Origin: an uncultured Ruminococcus sp.
GTDB taxonomy: Bacteria; Bacillota; Clostridia; Oscillospirales; Acutalibacteraceae
Direction: 5' to 3'
DNA: 46,761 nt
Assembly: GCA_902799245.1 (NCBI GenBank)
Contig: CADBZY010000007.1
Coordinates: forward strand, 86,367 to 133,127
A program made the translations under genes and the position numbers. Shown piece after piece: positions 16,067 through 23,655 of the stretch. Each line of letters starts with the position of its first letter. Positions within the stretch are counted from its first letter, which is position 1. A model generated the notes under the pieces. It saw only the letters and a program-made list of their open reading frames with translations, ran no database searches and was not told where the DNA came from.

Positions 16067-17827
16067 TTGAATATATCATCACGTTGTTCCATAAGAAAAA
16101 AAATAATAGCGCTGCTTCTTTCTCTCTGCATGGCGGCGGCCTTTGTACCGACCGTGGGAGCGGCATCCGATACCAGTGAACCACAGGGCGTGGATTCGGC
16201 GGAATTCATTATTCCGTTGGATGAATCCGCCGCACAGCCAACCGATCCGACCACACAGGCGACCGAGTCAACGACGCAGGCGACCGAATCGACGACGCAG
16301 GCCACTGAGTCAACGACGCAGGCGACCGAATCGACGACGCAGGCCACCGAGTCAACGACGCAGGCGACCGAGTCAACGACGCAGGCGACCGAAAAAACGA
16401 CGGATGCAACGACAAACTATTCGCAGGCATCTTCCGTCAATACAAACAACGGATTTGAAAATGTTGAAACCGACGGCGGCGTTCTGTTTGTGGGTACCGC
16501 ACGCACTCCGAAGGAAGGCGGCGGCATTTCAACGGTCAAATTCGTCTACAGCAGCAGCCTGAATCTCAACGACAAGTCCCTCGCGCTGATCAACAAGGAG
16601 CTGGCGGCCTGCGGAGTTACCATTCCGGACGGAATGATTTATGTCAGTTCCAGTGACATTGTCTCCGACAGTCAGCTGATGACCAAAACGAGTGAACAGC
16701 AGGCGGTGTTTGCTGTCGGCAGTCCTTCTGCGCCTACCGTGCTGAAGGCTTACCAACCGTACGGCAGCGTGGAAGAGTCCTTTGAGAGGCTTTTCCGCGG
16801 ATATATTTTCAGCATCACCGGCTACACTTCGCTTCGTCCTGTGCTGGAAGGACGTGAAGAGGTGACATTGTCCGCCGACGGACAGACGGCATCCACTTCC
16901 ATTGTCATGTCAGAGGACTACGTGGAAAAAGTGATCAACGGCAAGAAGATCAAGATACTCATGATCAATTCCGAGCTGAAGTACTACTTCCGCGCACCCA
17001 AGCTGACATTTGAAAAGGATGAGGACTACAACGTTTCGGATTCCGATATTGTTTATCACTATCCCACACGCTCCACCACCGACCCGAGCGACACGCTGAC
17101 GACAGCCGGAACGCAAAGCACTACCCCGACGACGGATCCCTTCCTTGACGATGAGGATGAAAACGGATCCAGCACCGATCCGACAAATGTGACGAGTGAT
17201 ACCGCGGCTTCCTCACAAGCAACGGAACCGACCCGAGACAACGACTCTACCACTTCGACCCAGGATGACGATCCGTTCTGGGACGACGACACAACGCAGG
17301 CAACGCGTGCAACCACCGCCGATGATGACTGGCAGTCTTCCACCTCTACGGAGAGTACGCATTCCAATGTCACCTATTACAGCGATGACAGGCTGATACC
17401 TTACGCGCAGCCGATAGAAGGGCTTCCGGCACAGAGAACAACCGAGAATTATCCTACCGAGACGAATCCCACAAGACAAACTACGGAGCCTACTACCGAA
17501 CCTACTACCGAAGCGACGACGGAACCGACCACGGAGCCCACGTCACGCATCACCCTTCCCACCTCCACACAGCCCACCAGACAGGATCCGTTTGTCGATC
17601 CGTTCGATCAGAGGGAGCTGCACACAGTGGGAGAGGCATATATCAACACCCGCCGTCTGCCGCTCAATATCCGCACCGGCCCCGGTCTGAATTACATGAT
17701 CATTACGGTGCTTCCCAAGGGAACACACCTCACCGTTCTTGACACATCCAATTCCGAATGGTATATGGTAAGGCTTAAAAACGGCTCTGTCGGCTACGCC
17801 TACAGCTATTATATCAAGTTCGTTTAA
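16067..17827 (+). CDS. Secreted protein with TTQATE repeat linker and C-terminal SH3 domain
   Basis: 586 aa. Start TTG 16067 is chosen because AAAGGAG lies 8 nt before it and it gives a clean signal peptide (NISSRCSIRKKIIALLLSLC, cleavage near VGAAS). A threonine-rich repeat linker follows (about 62-110), then a ~200-residue globular region of unknown family, a second Thr/Asp/Pro-rich linker, and a C-terminal bacterial SH3_3 domain (LNIRTGPGLNYMIITVLPKG) that usually binds cell wall. The architecture suggests a wall-associated secreted protein with flexible spacers; no catalytic domain was recognised. Single gene with its own terminator. Confidence 0.85.
   Translation: MNISSRCSIRKKIIALLLSLCMAAAFVPTVGAASDTSEPQGVDSAEFIIPLDESAAQPTDPTTQATESTTQATESTTQATESTTQATESTTQATESTTQATESTTQATEKTTDATTNYSQASSVNTNNGFENVETDGGVLFVGTARTPKEGGGISTVKFVYSSSLNLNDKSLALINKELAACGVTIPDGMIYVSSSDIVSDSQLMTKTSEQQAVFAVGSPSAPTVLKAYQPYGSVEESFERLFRGYIFSITGYTSLRPVLEGREEVTLSADGQTASTSIVMSEDYVEKVINGKKIKILMINSELKYYFRAPKLTFEKDEDYNVSDSDIVYHYPTRSTTDPSDTLTTAGTQSTTPTTDPFLDDEDENGSSTDPTNVTSDTAASSQATEPTRDNDSTTSTQDDDPFWDDDTTQATRATTADDDWQSSTSTESTHSNVTYYSDDRLIPYAQPIEGLPAQRTTENYPTETNPTRQTTEPTTEPTTEATTEPTTEPTSRITLPTSTQPTRQDPFVDPFDQRELHTVGEAYINTRRLPLNIRTGPGLNYMIITVLPKGTHLTVLDTSNSEWYMVRLKNGSVGYAYSYYIKFV
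16250..16396 (+). repeat. 21-bp tandem repeat, seven units, encoding TTQATES
   Basis: Seven consecutive in-frame 21-bp units with consensus ACGACGCAGGCGACCGAGTC plus A. The units alternate in silent substitutions (GAATCG versus GAGTCA), which suggests that pairs of units were duplicated together. Confidence 0.93.
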
Positions 17828-17850
17828 TTTCTTTTCAAACCAATAATGAT

Positions 17851-17894
17851 CGCCCCTCTGTCTGATGTTTTTTCAGGCAGAGGGGCGAATTTTT
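17851..17894 (+). terminator. Terminator of the SH3 protein gene
   Basis: A 15-bp stem CGCCCCTCTGTCTGA (17851-17865) with 17873-17887, then AATTTTT. Confidence 0.88.
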
Positions 17895-17920
17895 GGTTAG
17901 CGGACAGATTTCAGAGGAAA

Positions 17921-18283
17921 TTACTCCGTATACGGCGCTCTGCCGCCGCACTTCGGGCAGTATTCATCGCGGTCGATCATCTGACAGGTCGTCCATGTGT
18001 AGCCGCACTTCTCGCAGACATGCGTCCTTTCAACGGGCATCGGCCCGTAAATGCACTGCATGATCTGCTGATACGGATCGAACGCGCCTTCTCCGACCTT
18101 GGTGCCGCATTTGCGGCAGTATCTGTCGCCCTCATCCAAAGGGGTGTGACAGTTGCCGCAGCGTGTGAGGTCGGGCGTGACCCAGCAGTCGTTTTTCGCG
18201 CCGCATTCAGGACACTTCTTGTCCTTGAAATGCACCTCTGCGCCGCAGCGCTGACATCTTCCTACAGGATTGCTTTCTGTCAT
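17921..18283 (-). CDS. Multi-zinc-ribbon protein, unknown function
   Basis: 120 aa with at least three zinc-ribbon cysteine sets: CQRCG...CPECG (residues about 10-27), CGNC...CRKCG (about 42-59) and CEKCG...CPKCG (about 89-113). No membrane helix or signal peptide. The first two ribbons resemble the double zinc ribbon (DZR) type; such proteins are often regulatory or structural and no specific role can be assigned. AAAGGAG precedes the ATG by about 8 nt. The dispersed element copy 2 begins 30 nt upstream and separates it from the radical SAM gene on the same strand. Confidence 0.85.
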   Translation of the reverse strand: MTESNPVGRCQRCGAEVHFKDKKCPECGAKNDCWVTPDLTRCGNCHTPLDEGDRYCRKCGTKVGEGAFDPYQQIMQCIYGPMPVERTHVCEKCGYTWTTCQMIDRDEYCPKCGGRAPYTE

Positions 18284-18313
18284 GTTTCGTTCTCCTTTCG
18301 TATGGCAGTTTTA

Positions 18314-18620
18314 GATTGTAAAAAGTGAAAGAATAGCGTAAATCGGGGATTGGCTCATTTGAATTTGCAGTTTTTTCTCCGATTGGGGGCAAGGGATTAT
18401 TTATTTTTTCCTTTATAGGTTGCGCCCGGGGTGTATTTTCATCCAAGGTTATTGCAGCGAGGGGCTCTGCCCCTCGTTGGCAGCTTTGCTGCCAACATCC
18501 CCCGCAAGGGCTCTGCCCTTGACCCGCCAGGGAGCCTTGCCCCCTGGACCCCACGCTCGCATTCGCTCGCTAGTTATGGCGCTGCGCGCTATTCTTTTTT
18601 CTTTGTTTACTTTTACAATC
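18314..18620. repeat. Dispersed hairpin-rich element, copy 2, with terminal inverted repeats
   Basis: 307 bp bounded by GATTGTAAAA (18314-18323) and TTTTACAATC (18611-18620). Inside the termini the match continues with AGAATAGCG on the left and CGCTATTCT on the right. The interior is a row of perfect hairpins: CGAGGGGC/GCCCCTCG (18458-18476), TTGGCAGC/GCTGCCAA (18477-18495), CAAGGGC/GCCCTTG (18505-18521). It shares long blocks with copy 1 at 12348-12660. The right terminus ends 2 nt from the radical SAM stop codon. Looks like a non-autonomous miniature inverted-repeat element. Confidence 0.88.
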
Positions 18621-18622
18621 GC

Positions 18623-19723
18623 CTATATGGCATTTTTTATACAGAACATCGGCTTGTTGTGACTGAAATCCCATGTGTGGGTGGAATCACCCGCGCAGAA
18701 TTCTCTCTCCGCGCAGTTGCGGCATGTTTCACAGAGCGCGGCGCGGTCGCTGCGGAATGGCTGGAATCCGTTCCGCCACACGTCGGAAAATCTGTCGCGG
18801 GAAATATTGCCCTGTACCAGCTCCGGGCGTCGCCCAATATCGAGGCAGGAATATATATCGCCGTTGCACAGTATGCTGCCGACGTATATTCCCGAACCGC
18901 ATATAAAATAATTGTCCCGCAGTTCGTGCTCGTATTCATAGGAGAGATAGTGCGAACAGCCGAAGCAAACGTCCATGGGCGTATCCGCGGCATATCGCTT
19001 TTCCCTGATGAAGTCGAGCAATCCGAGCATCTGTTCGTCCGAAAGCAGCAGCGCACGGTTTTGCAGCGCTCGTCCGATGGGCTCTATGTTGATCACTCGC
19101 CACGATGCCACGCGGAGTCTGCACATGAGTTCATACAGGGATGCAAGCTCACTGTAATTCCGGCTGTGAATCACGGAAGTGATCTGCACTTTCAGACCTG
19201 CCGCGTGAAGATGCTCCACGGCACGGAGGACTCTGTGAAAACTGCCCTTCACCCGCCGGAGTGCGTCGTGTGTTTCCTCCAGCCCGTCGAGGCTCAGCGT
19301 GACGGAACCAAGCCCCAGCGCCGCCATTTTTTCCGCGCAGGCGGAATCGATCAGTGTGCCGTTGGTGGTGATGCCCCACGGAAAACCCAGTGAATGGATG
19401 CTTTCGGCTATCGCGAAAAAGTCCGGGTGCAGCAGCGGCTCTCCGCCGGTCAGACAGATCATCACGGTGCGCGGCTCAAAATCCTGCGACACTTCCGTGA
19501 GTGCGCGCAGAAGAAGCTCTGTATCGAGATTCCTTCCTTTGCCGTCCCCGCAACTGCTTCCGCAGTGAAGGCAGGAAAGATTGCAGCGGTCGGTCAGCTC
19601 CGCAAAGAGATATGTCAGCCGCGGGTGAGAGCGCAGATAATCCCTGTACTCTGCCAGACGGCGCATATCGCGGAATTTGATGGCTTTTTTGTCCTCGGTC
19701 AAGAGACTCACCCGCCTATTCAT
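18623..19723 (-). CDS. Radical SAM/SPASM domain enzyme
   Basis: 366 aa. The N-terminal AdoMet radical core has the 4Fe-4S motif CNLSCLHC (about 48-55), followed by LTGGEPLLHPDF, ITTNGTLID and SLDG. A C-terminal SPASM region carries many cysteines: CFGC, CGSG, ILCNGDIYSC, CETCRNCAEREFCAGD and a final C near the end, enough for one or two auxiliary Fe-S clusters. Such enzymes mature ribosomal peptides, activate sulfatases or make heme-like cofactors. No small precursor peptide is evident beside it. Its ATG overlaps the 3' end of the CAP/Ig protein gene by 8 nt, so the two are translationally coupled. The stop codon abuts the dispersed element. Confidence 0.9.
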   Translation of the reverse strand: MNRRVSLLTEDKKAIKFRDMRRLAEYRDYLRSHPRLTYLFAELTDRCNLSCLHCGSSCGDGKGRNLDTELLLRALTEVSQDFEPRTVMICLTGGEPLLHPDFFAIAESIHSLGFPWGITTNGTLIDSACAEKMAALGLGSVTLSLDGLEETHDALRRVKGSFHRVLRAVEHLHAAGLKVQITSVIHSRNYSELASLYELMCRLRVASWRVINIEPIGRALQNRALLLSDEQMLGLLDFIREKRYAADTPMDVCFGCSHYLSYEYEHELRDNYFICGSGIYVGSILCNGDIYSCLDIGRRPELVQGNISRDRFSDVWRNGFQPFRSDRAALCETCRNCAEREFCAGDSTHTWDFSHNKPMFCIKNAI

Positions 19724-21605
19724 CCGGTATGATATAAATCGTCGCGCAGCCTGATGAAGCCGTGTTGCCGTATTCGTCGGTGAAGAGGCAGAAGACCTGC
19801 ATTCCGTCCCATGTGGCGTTGGCCTTGGCGGAAGTGATGGGTGTGGTATGTCCGTTCCACAGCGTCCATCCAGAGGATCCCGCTTTTTTAAAGTACCACT
19901 GGCAGCTTAGTTTCTGTCCCTCCGCCACAGCGGAAAATCTGACGGTTTCTCCGGCCTTCGCCACCACGTTGGAGGGGCCGCTCTGCACCGAAATTCCGCC
20001 CTTGAGGGTGATGACCGCGGCTTGAGAATACACGCTGCGATTGGCAAAATCGGTCACTCGGCACCGCACCTGCATACCGTTCCAGCTTTCGTTGGCTATT
20101 CCGGTGACGGTGAGCTGGGTGTGCTTGCTACAGAGCGACCAGTCGGAGGCTCCCGATTTTTTGTAATACCACTGGTATTTCAGGCCTTCGCCCTTGGCAA
20201 TGACGGTGAAGCTCACAGACCTTCCGGCGGAGGTGGTCACGCTGGCGGGATGGCGAGTGATGCTGACCTTTGGAATCAGCGTCACCAACGCGCTGTCGGA
20301 ATTGACAAAAGCGCCGGTGCTGTCCGTGATCCGGCAATAAACCCTCATGCCGTTCCAGGTGTCATTGGCTGTGACGGTGATGGAGGATTGTGTGTGACTT
20401 TTCCAGAGCGACCAGTTGGAGGCGCCGGCTTTTTTGTAATACCACTGATAGGTCAGCCCTTTGCCGTTGGCGCTGATTGCAAACGTCGCGGTAAGTCCGG
20501 CGGCTGTTTTTACATTCTCCGGCTGTGAAGTGATGATGATCGTCTGTTTGATCGTGATAGTGGCGGCGGATGAATCCGTTGAAATGCCGCCTGCGTCCGT
20601 GACGCGGCAAAACACCTGCATTCCGTTCCAGCTGTCGTTGGCCGTGCCGGATGTCGACGCGGTGGTGTGGCTGTTCCATCTGCTCCAGCCCGTCGCGCCG
20701 ACTTTTTTAAAATACCACTGATATTTCAGACCGTTTCCCTCGGCGGCCACTTCAAAAGTGACGACCGAGCCGGGAGCCGTTGTGATGTTCTGGGGCTGTG
20801 AGGTGATGATCGGCGCGTTGACGATAGTGACAACCGCTGCCTCGGAGGTCAGCACCATGCCCTTGCGGTCGGTTATTTTGCAGCGCACCTGCATACCGTC
20901 CCATCCGGCGTTGGCATCGCCGTAGGTGACGGACGAGGTGTGGTCGTTCCAGAGTTTCCAGTCGGCGGCATCCTTCTTTTTGTAATACCACTGATAACTC
21001 AGATTGCTTCCCTGCGCCTTGACTTCAAACCGAACGCCTCTGCCGACGGGCGTTGTGACGTTTTTGGGCTGCTCGGAGATGAAGGGCGCTATTTCGCCGT
21101 CTATGAGCAGACCGCCTGTGAATAACTGTGTCCAGTAATAGGTGCCGCCGGAATAGTAAACGCCTACTCCGACATATTCAAATTGAGAGGAAAGAATGTT
21201 AGCCCTGTGTTCATCGGAATTCATCCACGCCTGCATGACGGCTTCCGGTGTGTTCTGACCGCAGGCTATATTTTCACCCGCGTCGTAATAGGGGATGTTG
21301 GCTGCGTCGAGCGCAGTGAACCACAGCGTCCCGTCGGGACGTTCCGGCTCGAATTTTGTCGCGCATTCCCTGGCGCGCAGAATGGCGACTTCGTTTAAAC
21401 TGTCGCAGAATCTGATCGGTTCCAGTCCCGCCGCCGCGCGCCGGCTGTTGATCTGGGAGGCAACCCTTCGGGCGTACAGTTCAAGGGTACTGCTGCCGTA
21501 ATCCGCCGCGGCAAAAACCGTATTTTCCCTGCCGGCGGGCTTTACGGCGCAGAACGCAAGGAAAGCGGTAAATAGGAAAATCATAGAGAGACATTTTTTT
21601 ACCAA
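19716..21605 (-). CDS. Secreted CAP-domain protein with five Ig-like repeats
   Basis: 629 aa from TTG 21605, which lies 6 nt after GGAGGT and gives a signal peptide (KKCLSMIFLFTAFLAFCAV); the in-frame ATG at 21623 lies upstream of the ribosome site. Residues about 45-165 are a CAP/SCP domain (LNEVAILRARECA, DAGENIAC, MNSDEHRANILSS). Then come five ~88-residue Ig-like repeats, each with SQP..., YQWYYKK, and WNGMQVRCRVTD. The repeats are also used in the BspA-like protein at 43385. Role likely extracellular binding; CAP function in bacteria is poorly known. Overlap of 8 nt with the radical SAM gene. Confidence 0.9.
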   Translation of the reverse strand: MVKKCLSMIFLFTAFLAFCAVKPAGRENTVFAAADYGSSTLELYARRVASQINSRRAAAGLEPIRFCDSLNEVAILRARECATKFEPERPDGTLWFTALDAANIPYYDAGENIACGQNTPEAVMQAWMNSDEHRANILSSQFEYVGVGVYYSGGTYYWTQLFTGGLLIDGEIAPFISEQPKNVTTPVGRGVRFEVKAQGSNLSYQWYYKKKDAADWKLWNDHTSSVTYGDANAGWDGMQVRCKITDRKGMVLTSEAAVVTIVNAPIITSQPQNITTAPGSVVTFEVAAEGNGLKYQWYFKKVGATGWSRWNSHTTASTSGTANDSWNGMQVFCRVTDAGGISTDSSAATITIKQTIIITSQPENVKTAAGLTATFAISANGKGLTYQWYYKKAGASNWSLWKSHTQSSITVTANDTWNGMRVYCRITDSTGAFVNSDSALVTLIPKVSITRHPASVTTSAGRSVSFTVIAKGEGLKYQWYYKKSGASDWSLCSKHTQLTVTGIANESWNGMQVRCRVTDFANRSVYSQAAVITLKGGISVQSGPSNVVAKAGETVRFSAVAEGQKLSCQWYFKKAGSSGWTLWNGHTTPITSAKANATWDGMQVFCLFTDEYGNTASSGCATIYIIPDE

Positions 21606-21626
21606 AATACAACCTCCTGTCAAAAA

Positions 21627-22925
21627 TCAATTATGTTTTTTCTTTGCGGTGCCTGCCGAACGCCTGTGTCTTTTCAGACTGCACATAATGTCGGAGGTCT
21701 CAATGCCGGAGGGACAAACCGCGCTGCACGCGCCGCATCCGGTGCAATTCTCCGCGCCGAAGGAAGAAGCGGTGTCGATGTCACCCCGTTCGTAATAGCG
21801 CATGGCGAGATAGACCGGCAGTCCCATGGGACAGACCGTGACGCATTTCCCGCAGCGTGTGCAGGACGTTTTTTCCGGCTGTCTGAGGGAATGCATGACC
21901 GTGATGGCGCGTGTCCCGACAGGAACGGGCGTCTGCATGTCGGTGATGGTGACGCCGTTCATGGTGTCGCCGAAGATGACGTAATTCGGCACCTTGCCCA
22001 CTCCCACAAACCGCAGAATGTCCTCGAGGGGCGTGCCGTTGACAATCATGGCGTTGCAGGGATGCTTGATGCAGTCGCCGGAAACGGTGACAATGCCGTT
22101 TGTCTGAGGGATTCCGCGCAGCACGGCATTGGCTGCCGCCCGGAGCGCCTGCACGCCGATCGGCAGGAAATTTCCCTTGGGGTAATACTGCCGTTTGAAT
22201 TTGGAGATCAGCGGAAATCCGCCGCTCATTCTCACGGGAGTGACGAAGCCGAATTTGTCCGCGTCCTGCCGCATATGCACCTCGTCGCAGTCGAAAATCG
22301 CCAGCTTCGCGCTGCCGCCGTCCAGCGCCTTCAATACGACGGTGATGCCGTCGGTCACGTCCGCGCCGAATTCGCTGACGGTTTTCAAAGCGCTGCTGAT
22401 ATACGGGCTGTCGTCAAGGGCGATGGCGGCAATCTCCCTGATTTTTTGGTCACGTGCGCGGAGTATCTTGGAAATCAGCGCCTCACCGTCGAATTCATCG
22501 ACAATGCCCGCCTGGTGAATGGTGCGAAGCACGCCGTCGATGGTCATGGAGCTGAGACTGTGCTGCACCGTGGGAAGCGGCGGCACGGAATTGTCGGGAC
22601 GTATCACGGCGCAGAAGATCCTGCCGAGAATCGGGTGCTCCATGGCGGTGATGTCCTCCACATATCCCGAAACAGGCGACATGATCCACGAGGGGCCGAT
22701 CTCATTGGAAGGGGTTTTTGTCCGCGCCAGCGGAGAGAACCGCGCGCAGCGGTCGCCCTTTCGGGGAACGGGATACATATTGCCGCCCAAGGGGTCATAG
22801 AGCGGCACATGTACACATTCCCTGATCGGCACAGAGCAGAGCGGAGCGGAAAATGCAGGCTCTTTGTGCTGATCCAGATCGACATGTCGCCCTGTGTTGA
22901 ATAGATTGATGCTATTATTCGTCAA
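21627..22925 (-). CDS. Orphan RnfC-like iron-sulfur protein
   Basis: About 432 aa (TTG 22925 with AGAGGTGA 8 nt upstream; GTG 22937 is possible but overlaps that site). The sequence follows RnfC along its length: an N-terminal domain, a Rossmann-like middle, GIVTVSGDCIKHPCN and GTPLEDILRFVG, then two 4Fe-4S motifs CTRCGKCVTVCPMG and CTGCGACSAVCPSG. The normal NADH/FMN glycine loop GGAGFPT is replaced by DGEALIS, so nucleotide binding may be lost. No rnfDGEAB genes are nearby. It could be an electron carrier adaptor or a repurposed PduS/RnfC relative. Followed by the CAP protein gene 22 nt downstream. Confidence 0.85.
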   Translation of the reverse strand: MTNNSINLFNTGRHVDLDQHKEPAFSAPLCSVPIRECVHVPLYDPLGGNMYPVPRKGDRCARFSPLARTKTPSNEIGPSWIMSPVSGYVEDITAMEHPILGRIFCAVIRPDNSVPPLPTVQHSLSSMTIDGVLRTIHQAGIVDEFDGEALISKILRARDQKIREIAAIALDDSPYISSALKTVSEFGADVTDGITVVLKALDGGSAKLAIFDCDEVHMRQDADKFGFVTPVRMSGGFPLISKFKRQYYPKGNFLPIGVQALRAAANAVLRGIPQTNGIVTVSGDCIKHPCNAMIVNGTPLEDILRFVGVGKVPNYVIFGDTMNGVTITDMQTPVPVGTRAITVMHSLRQPEKTSCTRCGKCVTVCPMGLPVYLAMRYYERGDIDTASSFGAENCTGCGACSAVCPSGIETSDIMCSLKRHRRSAGTAKKKHN

Positions 22926-22988
22926 GCCATTATTCACCTCTTGATTCTTTGGTGTAAAAGGTGCTTTAATTTTTTATATAAAATGACA

Positions 22989-23004
22989 GAGTTTGTACAA
23001 ACTC
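22989..23004. promoter_or_regulatory. Perfect 16-bp palindrome in a divergent promoter region
   Basis: GAGTTTGTACAAACTC lies between the divergent RnfC-like and MecA-like genes, 15 bp upstream of a TATAAT (23019-23024). Its symmetry and position suggest a repressor operator; I cannot name the regulator. Confidence 0.65.
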
Positions 23005-23048
23005 AATCTATATATAAATATAATACCGCTTCGGAGGTAAGTCAAGAG

Positions 23049-23489
23049 ATGATCATAAAATTGCTGCCCGGAAATCCCTGCAATGCGGCGCTTGTGAGCT
23101 TTTCAAGGGAAGAATTCTTCAAATTGGGATTGAGTGAAAGCGAAATCACGCTTCAATGCCGAAAAACCCGTCTGCTGCTCAAAAATATATTCGCCCTGCT
23201 GCATGAAACGGCAGGGTTTGACCGTGACGGGAATTATGTTTTGGTGAAATGCCGTCCGCTGAATAACGGCGGCTGCCGGTTTCTCATTGAATTTACCGAT
23301 CAGCCGAGCGGAAGGCTTTTTTATTTTCATCAAGCCGACGATCTGCTCGACGCGGTGAATCGGTTGAGCGGCGAGATTGTTCCGGCGCTGGAAATCACGC
23401 GTTCGGGGGATGCATATCAGATTTACATACCGTCCGGCGCTGGATTGACGGAGAGAGAACTGGCGGTGCTGAATGAGTACGCAATGTGA
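23049..23489 (+). CDS. MecA-like adaptor protein
   Basis: 146 aa from ATG 23049, 10 nt after GGAGGT; longer in-frame forms beginning at 22941 run through the promoter palindrome and are rejected. The pattern fits the N-terminal and middle parts of MecA: an opening beta strand, SREEFFKLGLSESEI, a helix LLLKNIFALLHETAGF, then VKCRPLNNGGCRFLIEFT and FHQADDLLDAVNRL. MecA proteins are ClpC adaptors that present substrates for proteolysis. It is shorter than Bacillus MecA (about 218 aa), so adaptor function is an inference. Expressed alone from the palindrome-bearing promoter. Confidence 0.6.
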   Translation: MIIKLLPGNPCNAALVSFSREEFFKLGLSESEITLQCRKTRLLLKNIFALLHETAGFDRDGNYVLVKCRPLNNGGCRFLIEFTDQPSGRLFYFHQADDLLDAVNRLSGEIVPALEITRSGDAYQIYIPSGAGLTERELAVLNEYAM

Positions 23490-23603
23490 AACAGATTGTG
23501 CATAAAAAGTATCTAAATTTCAAACCCATTATTTGTGCACAATTAAGGGGGATAAATTGATTAAAATAATGTTAAAAATATAGAAAATGTCAGAAGCATA
23601 TGC

Positions 23604-23609
23604 TATAAT
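23604..23609 (+). promoter_or_regulatory. Extended -10 promoter for pulA
   Basis: TGCTATAAT (-10 TATAAT at 23604-23609). Because the promoter lies inside the longest possible ORF, translation must start further down, at 23656. Upstream, a 10-bp palindrome TTGTGCACAA ends near 23541. Confidence 0.6.
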
Positions 23610-23655
23610 ATTCCTATTGCCAATGCAAAACAACGAAAGGCAGGTTAATGAAAAA

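Noticed and set aside
18301-18632. TATGGCA on both sides of element copy 2 as a target-site duplication
   Set aside because: The two copies stand several bases away from the termini and at unequal distances, so chance is as likely.
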